DNA of 64,000 bases from Arthrobacter sp. ISL-5 (GTDB taxonomy: Bacteria; Actinomycetota; Actinomycetes; Actinomycetales; Micrococcaceae), in contig NZ_JAGGPM010000043.1 of the NCBI RefSeq assembly GCF_018613835.1, positions 1 through 64,000 on the forward strand. The letters run 5' to 3'. Every line of letters begins with the position of its first letter. Positions within the stretch are counted from its first letter, which is position 1. Below the pieces are notes generated by a model that saw only the letters and a list, made by a program, of their open reading frames with translations, ran no database searches and was not told the DNA's origin. The position numbers and the translations under genes are program-made. This document shows, piece by piece, positions 25,999-34,638 of the stretch.

Positions 25999-26655
25999 AT
26001 GGCACTCAAAGCAGCTGAAACTGTCCGGCGGCTCGGCGCGATCGGATTCTGGGGAGGAATCGCGGGCGCGCTGTCTGCGGTCGTGGTGAGCGTTTATCCG
26101 CCAGTGGTTGTCCCGGAGCACTTCAGCTACCCGTTCAACGCAACCGGATTCACCATCGCGCAGGTGTTCTTTGCAGTGCAACACGTCACGATGGTCGCAG
26201 CGATCGTAGCGCTGCTGCGGACCCCCGCTGTCGGATCATCACGGCTTGCGCGTGCAGGCCTTTTCATCGGAATCATCGGTCTTGCTTCGCTGTCTCTCCT
26301 GGAGCTGGCTGCCATCACGGCCGCGCACTCCGTTTCCGGGGACCCGCTGTACAGCCTGATCCAATCGCTCTTTGCGATCCCGACGATGCTCACAGGGATC
26401 GGACTGGTCCTGGGCGGCATCGGTGTCCTTCGGGCTCGTGCATGGAGGGGTGCGAAGCAGTTCCTGCCGCTGGTATTGGGGATCTACGTCTTCGTGCCGC
26501 TGATTCCGGCCATCATGGGGCCCCACGTCGCCGGCCGGATTGGCATCGGCATCTGGGTGCTGCTCTTTGGTCTCCTCGGCTGGATCCTCTGGCGCGGTGA
26601 TCGGGGCGTCGCCCGACTAGATGCGGTAAGTGCAGACACGGTGGGGCAGTCGTGA
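25999..26655 (+). CDS. Multi-TM membrane protein (DUF4386-like)
   Basis: This 218-residue protein has six hydrophobic helices: AIGFWGGIAGALSAVVVSVY, QHVTMVAAIVALL, GLFIGIIGLASLSLLELAAI, SLFAIPTMLTGIGLVLGGIG, FLPLVLGIYVFVPLIPAIM and GIGIWVLLFGLLGWILW. The pattern resembles DUF4386-type integral membrane proteins. It is divergent from the LuxR regulator. Its stop overlaps the GTG of the lipase fragment. No transport signature is visible. Confidence 0.6.
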   Translation: MALKAAETVRRLGAIGFWGGIAGALSAVVVSVYPPVVVPEHFSYPFNATGFTIAQVFFAVQHVTMVAAIVALLRTPAVGSSRLARAGLFIGIIGLASLSLLELAAITAAHSVSGDPLYSLIQSLFAIPTMLTGIGLVLGGIGVLRARAWRGAKQFLPLVLGIYVFVPLIPAIMGPHVAGRIGIGIWVLLFGLLGWILWRGDRGVARLDAVSADTVGQS

Positions 26656-26915
26656 GACTGGCCCTGATCGGTGCCATCCGCGGGTTGGCGTACTTCGATC
26701 CGGGTCACCCGTTTGCTGCCGTGGCACATCTCTTGGCTGATGCACTAAACCAGGTGTTCGCCGGCGTCGCAGCAGCAACGGGGTCCGAGTACGTCGATGT
26801 CACGGCTACCTTCGCCGGGCGCGGAGTCGGTTCCGCTGACCCATGGATCAACTTCATCCCAGACAACCCGCTAGATCCTGCGAATTTCCATCCAACCACC
26901 ACGTTGGTTGTTTGA
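26652..26915 (+). pseudogene. SGNH/GDSL hydrolase, C-terminal fragment
   Basis: IRGLAYFDPGHPFAAVAHLL, ADALNQVFAGVAAATGSEYV and DPANFHPTT form the last third of a secreted SGNH lipase, including the D-x2-x-F-H-P block that carries the catalytic Asp/His. The GDSL serine, glycine and asparagine blocks are absent. It is fused to the end of the membrane gene, with the GTG at 26652 overlapping the previous stop. Non-functional. Confidence 0.6.
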
Positions 26916-26973
26916 ACGGGTCTACCTGGTCCAAGTTCTCCTGCTCACCCAGCACGGCACGGCGCCTTCGTTT

Positions 26974-27435
26974 TCAGCTGGCGTTGCCGATGACCTCCCG
27001 GTCACCTATGGAGCTGAGCTGGACGTAGCCGATCAAGGTGACGTACTGCATGCTGCCCGGTTCGCTGTCGATGCTGCCCGGTTCGCTGTCGCTTGTGCCG
27101 GTCACCGTGATCTGGATGGAGGAGTCGCTTTCGGTGACTCTGACTTTTCTGGGATGACTGCAGCCGGTGCTGGACGCCGAGAGGTAGATTCGGTTCTCCT
27201 AAGGGTCCACCTTGATCAGCTACCAGGGCACGGTCGGGGCGGGGTGTGTTGTCTGGTCAATGATGAGTTCGCTGTACTGCGGCGTGATTGTTTCGATGGG
27301 CAGCACTGGCTTGTCTATTGGTGGGTTGGAACCAAGGGCAGGGTCCGCTTGCCCTGCACAGGCAGTCAACGCAGCCGCCAACACGACGAGGGAGGCAGTT
27401 CCGAGCCGAAAGCGGCGCTCGACATCGGTACTCAT
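26974..27435 (-). pseudogene. Lipoprotein gene with two in-frame TAG codons
   Basis: It begins MSTDVERRFRLGTASLVVLA with lipobox LTACAG, so it would be a secreted lipoprotein. The frame reads DQTTHPAPTVPW, then TAG at 27222-27220, LIKVDP, TAG at 27201-27199, and ENRIYLSASSTGCSHPRKVR down to a TGA at 26974. The same frame is maintained throughout. The downstream part includes a duplicated S-E-P-G-S segment encoded by a tandem 21-bp repeat near 27050-27090. It lies 3 bp after another lipoprotein gene. Decay by two point mutations is simplest. Confidence 0.65.
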
Positions 27436-27438
27436 CGT

Positions 27439-27951
27439 TCACCTCACTATGAAGACGATCGGCGGTGTCGTAACCGGGCTGCCACAGGGGTTGAACGGGT
27501 CGTCCTTCGTCCATTCCAGGTCGTTCACCTGCTCGGCCAGCACGGAGCCGTCGTCGGCGAGGGCCCGCAGGGTGACCCGGTCCGGTGTGCCGTTGCGCGT
27601 CGCCGCCGGGTAGAAGGCCCATTTGCCGGCGTCGCGCTTGTAGCTGAGGAAGGGCGCGTCCGGGTAGGTGGGCGGTGGAATGCTTGGCCCGGCCGCGGGG
27701 GAGAAGCCCCCGTTGGGCAGCGGTACCCAGTGCTCGGAAACGATGACCGACGGGGCAGGCCCAGCGGTGGGTTCAGGCGCAGAACAACCTTCGTCCGTAC
27801 ACAGCTGGACCTCATTGACTGCCTTCGTGTCCCCCTCCATGATCACCTCGATGGTGCTGACGTATCCGATGGCAGGACAGGCAGTGCTGCAGCCAGAGGC
27901 AGGCAGCGTGACCAGCGCAGCGATTCCCAGGATCCCCCAACCCGTCTTCAT
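27439..27951 (-). CDS. Lipoprotein, 170 aa
   Basis: The N-terminus MKTGWGILGIAALVTLPASG ending in GCST is a lipoprotein signal peptide with lipobox (LPASGC). The mature part is proline-rich, with an internal cysteine pair (CTDEGC). A pattern DAPFLSYKRDAGKWAFYPAA suggests a small beta domain. It is co-directional with the broken lipoprotein 3 bp downstream, apparently as an operon. It is anchored to the outer face of the membrane; no enzymatic motif is seen. Confidence 0.7.
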   Translation of the reverse strand: MKTGWGILGIAALVTLPASGCSTACPAIGYVSTIEVIMEGDTKAVNEVQLCTDEGCSAPEPTAGPAPSVIVSEHWVPLPNGGFSPAAGPSIPPPTYPDAPFLSYKRDAGKWAFYPAATRNGTPDRVTLRALADDGSVLAEQVNDLEWTKDDPFNPCGSPVTTPPIVFIVR

Positions 27952-28067
27952 GGCTCGAGTCTACGACCGCCCTGGGTCGGCCACACATACGATGAACCGG
28001 TGACCGAGGGCGGCAGCCTAAGCAAGCAGAGTGCATCATCGGCGTGAGAGACGGGACAAGCTGGGCC

Positions 28068-28343
28068 TTAGTTGATCCGTTCTTCCAGCTTTCGGGCCAG
28101 CTCCAGGCCTCTCGGTTCCGGATCTCCATCGCTGCGCGGATTCACTCGGGCGTCCACCTCATCCCAGCGATGCAGCTGGCCGGCGACGAATCGCCACGAA
28201 TCGACCGGCTGTTCGACGGTGAGGTGCTCTTCGTAAGGCGGCCAGCCGCCCCAGCCTTGCTCGGCCTTCGGGACGGCGGGAGGCCATCCATCCGGCCTCA
28301 CGGACCGCATGCCCGTGCTCCGCTGTGAGCCGCCGGGCATCAT
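28068..28343 (-). CDS. Hypothetical protein coupled to the HIRAN/TPR gene
   Basis: The start ATG 28343 overlaps the TGA of the upstream gene (AAATGATG), implying translational coupling. The 91-residue product (MMPGGSQRSTGMRSVRPDGW; EEHLTVEQPVDSWRFVAGQL; HRWDEVDARVNPRSDGDPEP) is polar, tryptophan-rich and of unknown family. It is probably a partner of the HIRAN/TPR protein. Confidence 0.55.
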   Translation of the reverse strand: MMPGGSQRSTGMRSVRPDGWPPAVPKAEQGWGGWPPYEEHLTVEQPVDSWRFVAGQLHRWDEVDARVNPRSDGDPEPRGLELARKLEERIN

Positions 28344-29227
28344 TTCGCCTCCAGCTTCGCTAGCCGTTCGGCGATCCCGCTCCCATTCCGATACTGCTTC
28401 GGGCAGTGTGCCAGCCACCTTTTCAGGACCGCGATCTCCTCATCCTTCTGGCCGAGCTTCCGGTGCACGATGGCGGCCTGCTCCGTGTACCAGGGCGCCG
28501 GCATGTCACCCTTAGCGTCCCCTTCAGCGGCCTCGATGGCTTTGTAGCAAAGGACCAGAGCTTCTTCCAGCCGGACTTCGCGTTTCAACTGCTTGATTGG
28601 CTCGACGAGCTCCAGGTAGTGGGCGCCGTCAACTATGCCCCGTTTGAACTGTTGTGCGCGTTCACCGCCACCCTGCACCGCTTCCCGGACCATAGTGGAC
28701 TTCTCTGTGTGGGAGCTGTTGATTCGTTCCCGCGAGGTCAGCGCAGGCGGGTTCTCTCGGGTGTGGGCCCATTCCGGCTCGCCGTCGCCCAGCCACACGT
28801 AAGCCTTGGCAAGCATCTTTTGCTCACGCAGGACGTGCAGCTGGTAGCTGACGGATGCGCTTGCACCGGCCGGCAGTGGGAGGTCCTTGGCAGCATAAGA
28901 CGGGAGGCATCCGACCTTCTCACCATCCACGAGGACGGCCACGGCCTGCGGATCCACTGGGTTCTCGGGCTCCCGCTGCAGCTGTGCCTGACCCTCGTAA
29001 TAGCCGCGCTCACCGAGGCCTTTTCGGTCGGTCAGGGCGGCGACGGCGTCCTTGGCAAAGGTCGTGGTCCCGGCCACTTCCAGACATTGGTTCAGGTGCA
29101 TCGAGATGGTGAGCACTGCGTGAGGCTGGTCGTCAGTGTGCTCCTCTGGATGCACCGCCGGTGTGAACGCATTCCCGCCGATCGTCTTTCGCAGCCAACT
29201 GCCAAGTCCCACTGGAGTCCCCCTCAT
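28340..29227 (-). CDS. HIRAN-like domain plus C-terminal TPR-like region
   Basis: This 295-residue cytoplasmic protein has a basic start and a HIRAN-like central part: GQAQLQREPENPVDPQAVAV, LVDGEKVGCLPSYAAKDL. N-P-x-D-x-x-A-V-x-V followed by G-x-L-P is the HIRAN signature, associated with recognition of DNA 3' ends or damaged DNA. The C-terminal 110 residues are TPR-like helices (EALVLCYKAIEAAEGDAKGD, AIVHRKLGQKDEEIAVLKRW). No helicase or nuclease domain is attached, unlike HLTF-type proteins. It lies in an operon with the 91-residue protein. Confidence 0.65.
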   Translation of the reverse strand: MRGTPVGLGSWLRKTIGGNAFTPAVHPEEHTDDQPHAVLTISMHLNQCLEVAGTTTFAKDAVAALTDRKGLGERGYYEGQAQLQREPENPVDPQAVAVLVDGEKVGCLPSYAAKDLPLPAGASASVSYQLHVLREQKMLAKAYVWLGDGEPEWAHTRENPPALTSRERINSSHTEKSTMVREAVQGGGERAQQFKRGIVDGAHYLELVEPIKQLKREVRLEEALVLCYKAIEAAEGDAKGDMPAPWYTEQAAIVHRKLGQKDEEIAVLKRWLAHCPKQYRNGSGIAERLAKLEAK

Positions 29228-29372
29228 AGTCCTGAGCGGCTTCGACCCGCCGGTGCTGACTCTACCAATCAGGGATTAGCTAGCGCGGCCGCTCTTTCGG
29301 TCCAGTAACGGGGATGCTCTTGCAGCATCGGGTTCAGACGCCGGACGAACATCACAGGGTGCTGCGCCGAGC

Positions 29373-30062
29373 CTAGACGATCGCCCCATCGCCGAGCTGC
29401 AGCCTGGGAAAGCGGCGGGGAACCCGTGTGGCCCAGTAGGTGATCATCAGTCCCGCAGTGGCGGCCCCGCCCGCGTACATCCACGGCGCAGCCCACGCTC
29501 CTTCCGGGGTGGGAATCGCTACGGCCACCACGACGGCGGTCGCAGCGAGGAGGATTTCCATCCCCGCCTGCAGGCGCCTCGCCCTGTATTCGGGGTAGGA
29601 AAGCCGGATCAGTGGGATGGCTGGCAACAGGAACACAGTGAAGCTGAAGATCACCCAGATCATGTTGAACGTAAAGATCGCCATGCCCAGCACCAGAAGC
29701 CCCAGGAACGTCAGGACCCGACCCACAGGGAGCCGGTTCCCCGGCGTCCACCGGCTCAGCAGCAGACCCCATGCCGGGAGCCCGAGCAGCCAGCCGCCGC
29801 CCCAGAGTCCGACGTTTAAGAGCGCCAGAGGGACGAGCAGGGCGCCGGGAAGCAGGAACGCCACGGCCTGACGCAGCGACGGCAGCTTGCCCACCGGGCC
29901 GAAGATGCAGGCGCCGATCAGCAGGTAGGCGGCCGTGTACCAGGGCAGCAGCTCGATCACAGGCACCTGGGTCAGACCGAACACCAGGAGCGTCAGAGCG
30001 GGAACCATAACGCACACCGAGGCGAACGTCCACGGTCGGCGGGCGGGCTGCTGCTGCTGCAT
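29373..30062 (-). CDS. Multi-TM membrane protein, 229 aa
   Basis: From MQQQQPARRPWTF the protein has about seven hydrophobic segments (VCVMVPALTLLVFGLT, YTAAYLLIGACIFG, AVAFLLPGALLVPLALLNVG, VLTFLGLLVLGMAIFTFNMI, MEILLAATAVVVAVAIP, AAPWMYAGGAATAGLMITYW). No transport, kinase or peptidase motif is present. The ATG overlaps the end of the upstream remnant. Function unknown. Confidence 0.55.
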   Translation of the reverse strand: MQQQQPARRPWTFASVCVMVPALTLLVFGLTQVPVIELLPWYTAAYLLIGACIFGPVGKLPSLRQAVAFLLPGALLVPLALLNVGLWGGGWLLGLPAWGLLLSRWTPGNRLPVGRVLTFLGLLVLGMAIFTFNMIWVIFSFTVFLLPAIPLIRLSYPEYRARRLQAGMEILLAATAVVVAVAIPTPEGAWAAPWMYAGGAATAGLMITYWATRVPRRFPRLQLGDGAIV

Positions 30063-30231
30063 TAGGGCAACGCAGGAAGGACATCGTGTGACCACTCTTT
30101 GAGCACGTCGTTCAGCTCCTCGTTGGGGCTGCTGACGCAATACGGCGTGTGGTCCGGGTTCAACACTGCCAGGTTCACCGGGACAGCGAACAGTCCCCAG
30201 GGTTCGATCCTGTTGGCCAGATAGCCGGTGA
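30062..30231 (-). pseudogene. C-terminal remnant upstream of the membrane protein gene
   Basis: The frame ELTGYLANRIEPWGLFAVPV, NLAVLNPDHTPYCVSSPNEE, then LNDVLKEWSHDVLPALP has strong coding composition and ends in a stop at 30062-30064. It begins immediately after an in-frame TGA near 30232, where sequence character changes. It is the tail of a lost gene, originally in an operon with the membrane protein. No family recognised. Confidence 0.5.
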
Positions 30232-30408
30232 GTTCTCAGCAATATCAGGGAGGCCCGGTTTCTGGACTATGGGACTGCTTTACGCAAACCCCGTCCCTAG
30301 ACGGCTGTCTTTCCTGCCAGCCAATCTTGGTCCGTTACTACGTTGATGGCTGGAACACGTGTTCAGTGAGAGTGCGGTTATTCACTGGCCACACCGAACG
30401 GCGACCCC

Positions 30409-30945
30409 TCAGTCGGGATCGCGCAGGGACTGTAGATCCTGCTCACCGAACGCGGGGTCGGAGAGCAACCGCTGGACGAAGTCGACGGCAGGGTGCCCGC
30501 GCAACGACGAGACCGGCGAGTCCGAATAGAGGTCACCGTGTTCGGCCGTCAACGCTTCAAGATCCTTCACGACGGCGGCAAACTCGTCGCGCGATATATA
30601 GAACACGGTGCCCGGCACCGCATCCGGCCCGTCGCGCCAGACCGGGATCTGCAGCGGCTCAGCCGTCCCAGCGCGGTCTGCGTCCGGTGTGACGGCCCGG
30701 TCCGCGAACAGCACCGCCTCCAGCCGCGCCTCATCGGAGCTGCCGATGGAATCGAGATCGGCTGGTAAGTTGGCGCGGTTCAACGCGCTCGAGCGGGGCC
30801 CGCGCTCGGGCACGAAGGTGATCGTGACCGTGTTATTGAGAGTGACATCGAAGATGCCGTCGTAGAACCTCGCGACCGCGGGATCCTCGTCCCAGCCGCG
30901 CGGACGAACCCGGATCGGGTAGTCACTGCGGGGACTGATCTGCAT
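30409..30945 (-). CDS. Candidate immunity protein for the adjacent toxin
   Basis: A strong AAGGAGGAG site 7 bases upstream fixes the start at ATG 30945. The 178-residue acidic protein (MQISPRSDYPIRVRPRGWDE; DEFAAVVKDLEALTAEHGDL) has no signal peptide, membrane segment or known family. It starts 13 bp downstream of the toxin stop on the same strand, the usual place for immunity genes. The low pI and absence of catalytic motifs suit a binding inhibitor. The role is inferred only from position. Confidence 0.5.
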   Translation of the reverse strand: MQISPRSDYPIRVRPRGWDEDPAVARFYDGIFDVTLNNTVTITFVPERGPRSSALNRANLPADLDSIGSSDEARLEAVLFADRAVTPDADRAGTAEPLQIPVWRDGPDAVPGTVFYISRDEFAAVVKDLEALTAEHGDLYSDSPVSSLRGHPAVDFVQRLLSDPAFGEQDLQSLRDPD

Positions 30946-30958
30946 CGCCGGCTCCTCC

Positions 30959-33121
30959 TTACTTCTCATTCAGTAGCTTGCGCCGGATGTCGGCGACCCG
31001 GCCTTCGAACTCGGGGATGTCGGGGAACCGTTCCTTCGCCCATTGGGTGATGCTGCTCTTCTCGCCACCGCGGGTAGCGTCCAAGTATCGACGACGCCAG
31101 CCCTTGTCCGAGATGCTGCCGTCGATGCCCTCCAGATGTTCGCGCATGACCGACGACGAGGTCCCGCGTTTCTCCAGCCACACCAGCTCCTGCAACCGAT
31201 TATGATACTCCATGATCGCATTCTGACGCGTGTTCAATACGCCGCCCTGATTGGGGGCTTTCCTCATCCCACGGCTGTCCTCGATCCTGATCTCTGTGGG
31301 TGGTGGGCCATCCGGGAACCTGGCCGGGTCAGTCACCTGCCGCACATGACCCACCTCGTGCTCGAAGTCCAGGTGTCGCATGTCCGTACGCACATGCACT
31401 TCTTTCTCCACCCGCAGGACCGAGCCGTCGGAGCCCACTACTCGCCTGATCACCACGTGCGGGTCACCAGTAGTTCTCACAATAGTGAACCCGCGTTCCT
31501 GAAGCGCCGCGACCTCGGTGCCGTAGTTTGGGTGCTCATCCATCCTGACCGTGCCCGCCCGTATGGTTTCGGGGGTCGGGTCGGAGCCGGTCTTGGCGCC
31601 AGCGCTGGCTTTATTCCTCGTGGAACCGGCTTTGCCTGATTCGCGGTCAATCGCTCCGGACTCGCGGGGCGGCAGCATGCTCGCAGGCGGAGAGATTGTT
31701 TCGGCAGTCGTTTTCATTTTCTGCCGGTCCGTCAGCCAGCGGGCGAGTTGGCTCTGTCCGACCTTGCCGGCGAACTTGGTCTTGGCGAGGGCATCGCCGC
31801 CCTTCTTCATAAGGTACGCGGCCAGGGCTACCAACAGGGCGCTTACCAGGATTCCCAGGGCATCGGCCAGCGTCTTGCCTGCCGTGTCAAGCTGCTTGGC
31901 GTCGCCGTTGGCGTTCCAGACCTGGCTGACGAAGCTGCCGAGCTGCCCGACCAGGCTACCGGCCATGCTCAGGATCGCCTCGATCAGCATCGCCAGGCCG
32001 TAGTACTCGAGGATCAGCAAGCCTATCTCGAAGCCAATTTCGGCGCCCGGTACTGCGCCCACTCCGCCGAATAGCGCACCGATCAGGGCGCCTACCGCTG
32101 TGCTCACGGCCAGGATCTTGGCTGCGTCAATCGCGAAGTCGATCAGGCCGGTGAGAAGCCCCATCGCGGTTTCGCCGGCGTGCCGGGAGACGGCCCCGGG
32201 AACGTACTTGACTGTCGCCGAGCAGGCGGTGCCGAAGTCCTGGATCTTCTGTTCGATCTTCTTGACGATCCTCGCTACTTCTCCCGTTACTGTACCGCTG
32301 CCCACGTCCATGGCCACCGCCACGCCGAAGCTGGGTATCCACAGGTCGTACCCGGCCTTCAGCGAAGTGTCCGAGGCATCGCGCCCACCGATCACCCAGT
32401 TGCCGATGTCGTCGAGCCAGTCGGTGTTGACGATGAAAGCGTCGCCCTTGTTCACCGACCTGATCGCATTGATGAAGTGGTTGATGTTTTGGTCGGCCGT
32501 GCTTTCATTGCCCTGGATGCCGTACTGCTCCTTGACCAACCCCCAAAACGTCTGTCCGCTGCGGATCCGGATCATGCTCATCCCCGGGTCGCGGGCAACC
32601 AGGTCGGTCGGTGCGAAGTGCACTCTATGGGCGGAGAGGAACCCAACCGCCGCAGCCGGTGTAGTCACCTTCTGCCAACCTGGATGTATCGCCTCATCCT
32701 CGAGCACGTGCACACGGGCGCCGAAGGGCAACTGGGCCAGCGAGTTCGACGCCTGGTCCGGGCCGGCGCGCAGGTTGAGCCCCTCTTCTCGGACGAAAGC
32801 GACGCGATTGCCGGCCGAGGGCGGCGCGGATGGCACTGGGGGCGACGGCAACGTCACGCTGGCCGCCGGTGCCGGACTTCCCGGCGCCCGCTGCACGGCC
32901 CGCTCTCCGGTTGAAGGTGCTTGTGAGACCAACCGCCTGGTCGCGGTGTTGCCGACAATGCTTTGCAGCCGCAGCACCGTGGCTTTCGTTGCCGGAGCTG
33001 TTGGGGAGACGGCGCCGTTGAACGCAGCAGGCTGGTCCGCTTGTTTAGTCGGTGAGCCGACACCGCTTGGGAGGGGACGCCGTTGTGCCCTTGCATGGGC
33101 CGGCCCCCGGCTGTCATTCAT
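30959..33121 (-). CDS. eCIS-cargo-like polymorphic toxin with C-terminal HExxH peptidase
   Basis: The protein is 720 residues. The order is: a disordered basic N-terminus; a leader-like motif VLRLQSIVGNTATRRLV (about 48-64), typical of proteins loaded by extracellular contractile injection systems; an SH3b domain (EEGLNLRAGPDQASNSLAQL); a LysM-like segment (IRIRSGQTFWGLVKEQYGI); hydrophobic helices in the 320-450 region (AVSTAVGALIGALFGGVGAV, LLILEYYGLAMLIEAIL, LGILVSALLVALAAYL); a linker; and a C-terminal domain with HLDFEHEVGHVRQV (HExxH at 588-592). It is likely exported and lethal to neighbours through proteolysis or membrane insertion. No injection-system structural genes lie in the window. 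The candidate immunity gene follows. Confidence 0.65.
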   Translation of the reverse strand: MNDSRGPAHARAQRRPLPSGVGSPTKQADQPAAFNGAVSPTAPATKATVLRLQSIVGNTATRRLVSQAPSTGERAVQRAPGSPAPAASVTLPSPPVPSAPPSAGNRVAFVREEGLNLRAGPDQASNSLAQLPFGARVHVLEDEAIHPGWQKVTTPAAAVGFLSAHRVHFAPTDLVARDPGMSMIRIRSGQTFWGLVKEQYGIQGNESTADQNINHFINAIRSVNKGDAFIVNTDWLDDIGNWVIGGRDASDTSLKAGYDLWIPSFGVAVAMDVGSGTVTGEVARIVKKIEQKIQDFGTACSATVKYVPGAVSRHAGETAMGLLTGLIDFAIDAAKILAVSTAVGALIGALFGGVGAVPGAEIGFEIGLLILEYYGLAMLIEAILSMAGSLVGQLGSFVSQVWNANGDAKQLDTAGKTLADALGILVSALLVALAAYLMKKGGDALAKTKFAGKVGQSQLARWLTDRQKMKTTAETISPPASMLPPRESGAIDRESGKAGSTRNKASAGAKTGSDPTPETIRAGTVRMDEHPNYGTEVAALQERGFTIVRTTGDPHVVIRRVVGSDGSVLRVEKEVHVRTDMRHLDFEHEVGHVRQVTDPARFPDGPPPTEIRIEDSRGMRKAPNQGGVLNTRQNAIMEYHNRLQELVWLEKRGTSSSVMREHLEGIDGSISDKGWRRRYLDATRGGEKSSITQWAKERFPDIPEFEGRVADIRRKLLNEK

Positions 33122-33386
33122 TGTCCGATGATTGCACGCATCCGTAACCGTTTATTGCCCGAAGGACCCGGGCTGAGGGCATCACCGACGGACCCTTTAC
33201 ACCGAGTATTTTCAACTGGAACCCCAAGTTGGCCCTCCCACCAGCACAGGGACTTCCGCGGGAAAGAGTAACGCCTGATTCGGGGACCGGTACGGTCGTA
33301 ACGTAGGCGGACATGACAGGGCCGTCGGTGTTTTAATGCCCTTGCCTCAACGCCTGTCGCTGGAGATCACAGCGTATGCGAGACAA
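33122..33386. other. Spacer between toxin and CpaF remnant
   Basis: No gene is seen. It should contain the promoter of the minus-strand toxin gene; no -10/-35 pair stands out. Confidence 0.3.
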
Positions 33387-34030
33387 CTAGATCCCGACAT
33401 GTGCTTGAGCAAAGTCGGGAAGCCCGGAATTCAGGGCGATGAGAATGTCGAGGCTTTCGACCTCCCGTACTTCCCCCACTACGAGGCGGTCGGGCCGCAT
33501 CCGGAGGCTTCCTTGACCAAGCGCCGCAGCGGGATTTCACCCTCTCCTTCCAGGTTGGGCTGCCTGCACTGCAGCCCGACGACGTCGCGCAGCGGAAACT
33601 GGAGCTCAAAGATTTCCTCAACCGTGATCACGCGCTCGCGGCTGCCGATGCTGGCCGCCAGGCAGTTGAGCATTGTGGTCTTGCCCGCCTGGGTGGCTCC
33701 GGATACCAGGATGTTGAGCCCGCTGGCCACCGCGGCTCCGAGAAACCGTGCCGACTGGGGAGTCAGGGTGCCCAGCTCTACGAGGTGTTCCAGGCGGCTG
33801 GCCTTGACGGCGAACTTGCGGATGTTGATGGCCCAAATGGCGCCTGGTGACGTCCGGTATGACCACATGGAGCCGTGACCCGTCGGGCAGCGCGGCATCC
33901 ACGAAAGGCGAGGACATGTCCAGGCGCCGGCAGGAACTTTTCAGCATGCGCTCCACCAGGTCGCGGACCTGCTGGTCAGTGAGGCTGAGCGACGTCAGTT
34001 CGGACTCCCCGTTCCAGCCCACATAGATCT
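33387..34030 (-). pseudogene. CpaF/TadA-type secretion ATPase, frameshifted and truncated
   Basis: Three frames rebuild one CpaF-like sequence: LTDQQVRDLVERMLKSSCRR, LDMSSPFVDAALPDGSRLHV; then INIRKFAVKASRLEHLVELG, ILVSGATQAGKTTMLNCLAA (Walker A), RQPNLEGEGEIPLRRLVKEA; then LRMRPDRLVVGEVREVESLD (Walker B and arginine finger region). The first break is an extra T near 33833, the second a missing C near 33512. The protein ends prematurely at 33387 and lacks the N-terminal domain. Such ATPases power Flp/Tad pili or type II-like secretion; no other tad genes are here. Confidence 0.8.
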
Positions 34031-34071
34031 CAGTGGGGAAAACGATTCGATATAGGTTTCTTCCCACAACA

Positions 34072-34110
34072 AGGAAACCCCGCCAGACGCGATGACTGGC
34101 GGGGTTTCCT
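34072..34110. terminator. 15-bp palindromic stem-loop, possible bidirectional terminator
   Basis: AGGAAACCCCGCCAG (34072-34086) and CTGGCGGGGTTTCCT (34096-34110) are exact complements around a 9-base loop. The stem is A/T-rich at its base (GGAAA/TTTCC), giving short U-runs in both directions. Confidence 0.65.
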
Positions 34111-34231
34111 GGTGACATTCAACGTGTCGATTGGACGGTCGGGTCCGCCTGAGTAGGCGGGTGCTCGTGCCGGGGAAAGACGGGTACTGAGTACTGATGT
34201 CTTGTCTCCGCCCGTCGCTTAGGTTCGTGCT

Positions 34232-34516
34232 ATGGGTGGAGACGAAGAGGATCAAGGAAGCGCCAACATCCCTGTGGATGTTGTGATGGGCTGTCGAGGG
34301 ATGCTGCTGCCAGCGGCAATGTTCGGCTTCAAGAATGGTGTGGCGTGGGTGGCTGATGACGTGTTCGTGACTCGTTTTACTGGCGGGATCCTGCTGGCCG
34401 AGCGATGGGATGGGCGGAGTGTGAGGTCTGCCGTTCTCCGTCCAGACAGTGAGGGTTTCCTCCGCGCACTGTGGGTGGCGCTCAACGAAATTGCAGTGAA
34501 CGGGGCGCCCGAATAG
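34232..34516 (+). CDS. Hypothetical protein, 94 aa
   Basis: The frame reads MGGDEEDQGSANIPVDVVMG, then AMFGFKNGVAWVADDVFVTR, ending in a helix (GFLRALWVALNEIAVN). Composition is coding-like. The family is unknown and no partner is evident. A 35-base stem-loop follows about 90 bp downstream. Confidence 0.45.
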   Translation: MGGDEEDQGSANIPVDVVMGCRGMLLPAAMFGFKNGVAWVADDVFVTRFTGGILLAERWDGRSVRSAVLRPDSEGFLRALWVALNEIAVNGAPE

Positions 34517-34602
34517 GCACTGTAGAAGGGAACAGTGCCCTCTAATGGGCCTCACCCTTGACCGACGCGGAAGCCGTTAGCGCAGGGTGCCTCTTTAACG
34601 GA

Positions 34603-34638
34603 GCAACCCCCGCACATGGGGGGACACGCGGGGGTTGC
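34603..34638. terminator. 11-bp stem-loop
   Basis: GCAACCCCCGC (34603-34613) and GCGGGGGTTGC (34628-34638) pair exactly around a 14-base loop. It is GC-rich and lies downstream of the 94-residue gene, but no U-run follows, so its role as terminator is uncertain. Confidence 0.5.

Noticed and set aside
27199-27222. Stop-codon readthrough or recoding at the two TAG codons
   Set aside because: No suppressor tRNA, SECIS- or PYLIS-like structure was seen, and many neighbouring genes are plainly decayed.
30959-33121. Idea that the toxin is part of a local contractile injection system
   Set aside because: No sheath, tube, baseplate or AAA ATPase genes are in the window; only the cargo-like motif supports a link.
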